Shown here: positions 41,232-41,752 of the stretch, piece by piece
Layout of the letters: every line of letters starts with the position of its first letter
Numbering within the stretch: position 1 is the stretch's first letter
From: Candidatus Cloacimonadota bacterium
GTDB taxonomy: Bacteria > Muiribacteriota > UBA6191
Length of the DNA stretch: 41,752 nucleotides
NCBI GenBank assembly: GCA_002402105.1
Contig: NVVD01000001.1
Coordinates: forward strand, 148,729-190,480
Direction of reading: 5' to 3'
Made by a program: the position numbers and the translations under genes
Notes under the pieces: generated by a model
What the model was told of the DNA's origin: nothing
The model's input: only the letters and a program-made list of their open reading frames with translations
Databases searched by the model: none

Positions 41232-41752
41232 ATGAACATCATCAACAGGAAAACTAACTTTATTTCCAAGCCTGTTAAGATGGGTCTTAAAATCGCGGCT
41301 TTTAGCATATTATTATTTAGCACTGTAGAGGCTGAATCTAGATATGATGGTTTAGGTGGCGATTACGGAGGAACTGGTTCTTCTGGATATACTCAAGGAA
41401 ACGGAAATAATTATAATAACCAAAATGGTAATTATAATAACCAAAATGGTAATAATCAGAATAGTAACTATAATAACGGCTATAATAATGGCAGTTATGG
41501 AAATGGTTACGGAAATTCTAATGGCAATAACAATAATAGTGGCTACAATAGCAATTATGGTGGACAGAATCAAAGTCAATATGGCTCTGGAAACAGTTAT
41601 TACAATGGTTCTGGAGGATATGGTCAGGGTTATTACCCAGGTGGCGGAAACTATAATGGTGGCGGATATCCAGGCCAAGGTGGCGGATATCCAGGCCAAG
41701 GTGGCGGATATCCAGGTCAAGGTGGCGGATATCCAGGTCAAGGTGGCGGATA
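41232..41752 (+). CDS. Secreted Gly/Asn/Tyr-rich repeat protein (3' end outside window)
   Basis: The frame begins at ATG 41232, with GGAGG six bases upstream, and stays open to the window edge (173 residues visible). A signal peptide with a hydrophobic core near residues 19-32 ('LKIAAFSILLFST') would be cut near 'VEA/ES' at 34. The mature part is almost only Gly, Asn, Tyr, Ser and Gln, with 'NYNNQNG' heptads and then 'GGGYPGQ' heptads that continue past the edge. Such low-complexity secreted proteins can form disordered surface or matrix material. The reverse-strand frame across the same DNA is a shadow caused by the repeats. Confidence 0.8.
   Translation, partial: MNIINRKTNFISKPVKMGLKIAAFSILLFSTVEAESRYDGLGGDYGGTGSSGYTQGNGNNYNNQNGNYNNQNGNNQNSNYNNGYNNGSYGNGYGNSNGNNNNSGYNSNYGGQNQSQYGSGNSYYNGSGGYGQGYYPGGGNYNGGGYPGQGGGYPGQGGGYPGQGGGYPGQGGG
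41409..41450 (+). repeat. Two 21-bp tandem units coding for NYNNQNG
   Basis: AATTATAATAACCAAAATGG plus T occurs twice in a row (41409-41429, 41430-41450) and encodes the heptad N-Y-N-N-Q-N-G. Part of the Gly/Asn-rich gene. Confidence 0.85.
41658..41752 (+). repeat. 21-bp tandem array coding for GGGYPGQ
   Basis: Four full units begin at 41658, 41679, 41700 and 41721, with an 11-base partial unit at the edge. They differ only by GGC/GGT in one codon: the first two have GGC, the last two GGT. The array is in frame, so copy-number change by slippage or recombination would alter the protein by whole heptads. Confidence 0.9.

Noticed and set aside
41352..41741. Reverse-strand open frame over the Gly/Asn-rich gene
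   Set aside because: It is the complement of the repeat region, has an unnatural Thr/Ile/Ser/Val composition, and no ribosome-binding site; the forward frame has a signal peptide and a strong GGAGG.
41658..41752. CRISPR array
   Set aside because: The 21-bp units are directly adjacent with no spacers and lie in frame within a coding region.

Overview
The window is AT-rich DNA (roughly 30% G+C by eye) from a motile, Gram-negative-type bacterium. The evidence is a full flagellar rod/export/switch cluster with SPOR, PilZ, FecR and periplasmic-type proteins. The gene mix (FliY-type switch protein, tandem fliL, many TPR proteins, a CBM48-esterase) would fit a low-GC member of the Bdellovibrionota/former Deltaproteobacteria. 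That placement is inference; there is no rRNA, tRNA or other marker here to fix it.

Region 1 (1-13.8 kb) is flagellar. It reads: end of a MotB-like gene, motB, fliL, an antisense mog, a second fliL, fliM, a FliN/FliY-type switch gene and a terminator; then fliO, flgB, flgC, fliE, fliF, fliH, fliI, fliJ and a MotE/YlxF-like gene, followed by a weak terminator; then a membrane-anchored SPOR protein. fliG is absent from its usual place between fliF and fliH. Many junctions overlap (TAATG, GTGA, TAGTG), so translation is probably coupled.

Region 2 (13.8-17.4 kb) is accessory. It starts with a ~100-nt imperfect hairpin, followed by an orphan 161-residue protein, an AHSA1/SRPBCC protein, and a reverse-strand pair (four-cysteine protein plus flavodoxin-fold NAD(P)H oxidoreductase) divergent from an aldo/keto reductase. 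A perfect TTTACTT-TG-AAGTAAA inverted repeat lies between the divergent units and may be an operator for an electrophile- or redox-stress module.

Region 3 (17.4-23.4 kb) holds a hemX-like gene with hemA (start of tetrapyrrole synthesis), an Rpn/PD-(D/E)XK transposase-family nuclease, and a large secreted FecR-domain protein with a very long Ala/Lys/Glu-rich central region.

Region 4 (23.4-30.9 kb) is one forward transcription unit: xdhA, xdhB, xdhC (a molybdenum hydroxylase and its cofactor-insertion factor), a secreted GATase-like protein of the family usually mislabelled asparagine synthetase B, and a TPR protein. It ends at a 26-bp perfect palindrome. The mog gene in region 1 makes the same cofactor that XDH needs.

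Region 5 (31.0-37.4 kb) has an accB-like gene whose biotin-acceptor lysine is replaced by asparagine, overlapping an intact accC; then a secreted TPR protein, a PilZ protein, a CBM48-esterase, and a membrane-anchored TPR protein with what looks like a degenerate Mrr-type nuclease fold at its C-terminus.

Region 6 (37.4-41.75 kb) has pheT-holA on the reverse strand and, divergently, the start of a secreted Gly/Asn/Tyr-rich protein built from heptad repeats that runs off the window. No tRNA, rRNA or CRISPR array was seen.
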